A stretch of 12,237 nucleotides of DNA from CAZJQT01 sp964548655. Its GTDB lineage: Bacteria; Patescibacteriota; Saccharimonadia; Saccharimonadales; CAZJQT01. The stretch lies in NCBI GenBank assembly GCA_964548655.1, contig CAZJQT010000014.1, positions 1 to 12,237 of the forward strand, given 5' to 3'. The translations under genes were made by a program, and so were the position numbers. The notes below the pieces were generated by a model, which was not told the origin of the DNA, searched no databases, and worked only from the letters and a program-made list of their open reading frames with translations. This document shows, in pieces, positions 12,150 through 12,237 of the stretch; the first letter of the stretch is position 1, and every line of letters starts with the position of its first letter.

Positions 12150-12155
12150 ATTATA
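12150..12155 (-). promoter_or_regulatory. -10 box of the membrane protein/glycosyltransferase operon
   Basis: A perfect TATAAT on the minus strand ends 9 bases before the ATG at 12140, predicting a leader of 0-3 bases. No good -35 hexamer is seen. It begins 32 bases downstream of the tRNA-Asp 3' end. Confidence 0.6.
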
Positions 12156-12186
12156 AGCTACAGCGTCGAGAAAACTACTTAAAATC

Positions 12187-12237
12187 TGGCGGGCCCGACC
12201 GGATTCGAACCGGCGATCTTCTCCGTGACAGGGAGAC
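12187..12237 (-). tRNA. tRNA-Asp (anticodon GTC), 3' part, cut by window end
   Basis: Read on the minus strand from 12237. The anticodon stem TCTCC/GGAGA carries loop CTGTCAC with anticodon GTC (12229-12227). The T arm GCCGG-TTCGAAT-CCGGT, the 3' acceptor strand CGGGCCC, discriminator G (12190, an aspartate identity base) and encoded CCA (12189-12187) follow. The D arm and 5' acceptor strand lie beyond the window. Confidence 0.93.

Noticed and set aside
1..12237. Mobile element, prophage, integron or CRISPR array
   Set aside because: No transposase, integrase, terminal repeats or regularly spaced repeats are seen; gene content is housekeeping plus a few orphans.

Overview
The window looks like a chromosomal segment of a small-genome bacterium of the Candidate Phyla Radiation (Patescibacteria); Candidatus Saccharibacteria is my best guess, by inference only. 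The supporting signs are several pared-down versions of housekeeping enzymes (a threonyl-tRNA synthetase without its TGS domain, a MiaA missing most of its middle insertion, a 71-residue bL28), tight packing with overlapping genes, small orphan membrane and kinase-like proteins, and many GTG starts. TGA is used as a normal stop, so the recoded Gracilibacteria/Absconditabacteria are unlikely. I see no integrase, transposase, phage gene or CRISPR array.

Layout. 1-640: an M50 site-2-type membrane protease (minus), divergent from rpmB/bL28 (plus, 687-902). 906-2200 (minus): a two-gene operon of a winged-helix regulator and a metallo-beta-lactamase-fold protein that has lost its metal motif. 2232-5792 (minus): thrS, a HAD-type phosphatase, an alkyltransferase-like (ATL) repair protein and miaA; the last three overlap by 17-19 bases. 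5793-6139 has no protein gene but holds a run of hairpins, a strong minus-strand terminator and the promoter of tRNA-Val(GAC) (6140-6216, plus). 6234-8525 (minus): a class-V aminotransferase and tgt. 8573-8778 (plus): a discrete transcription unit with a near-perfect sigma70-type promoter and a strong terminator, encoding either a 37-residue basic protein or a structured RNA. 8884-9300 (plus): nrdR. 9276-10055 (minus): a kinase-fold protein, overlapping nrdR tail to tail. 10135-12140 (minus): a small membrane protein and a processive GT2 glycosyltransferase joined by an ATGA overlap. 12187-12237 (minus): the 3' part of tRNA-Asp(GTC), cut by the window edge.

How it works together. Translation and tRNA biology dominate: bL28, ThrRS, two tRNAs, and the two tRNA-modifying enzymes MiaA and Tgt (tRNA-Asp(GUC) is a classical Tgt substrate). 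DNA repair and nucleotide metabolism are represented by ATL, the HAD nucleotidase-like protein and NrdR, and the cell surface by the glycosyltransferase pair and the M50 protease.

The most unusual shared signal is promoter placement. For most genes that begin a transcript, the -10 hexamer ends only 6-9 bases before the start codon, which puts the predicted transcript start on or within about three bases of ATG/GTG. These mRNAs should be leaderless. The one gene with a strong Shine-Dalgarno sequence is the 37-codon ORF at 8630. The best candidates for undescribed elements are the 8608-8778 transcription unit and a predicted ~100-nt minus-strand RNA (about 6016 to 5915) upstream of thrS.
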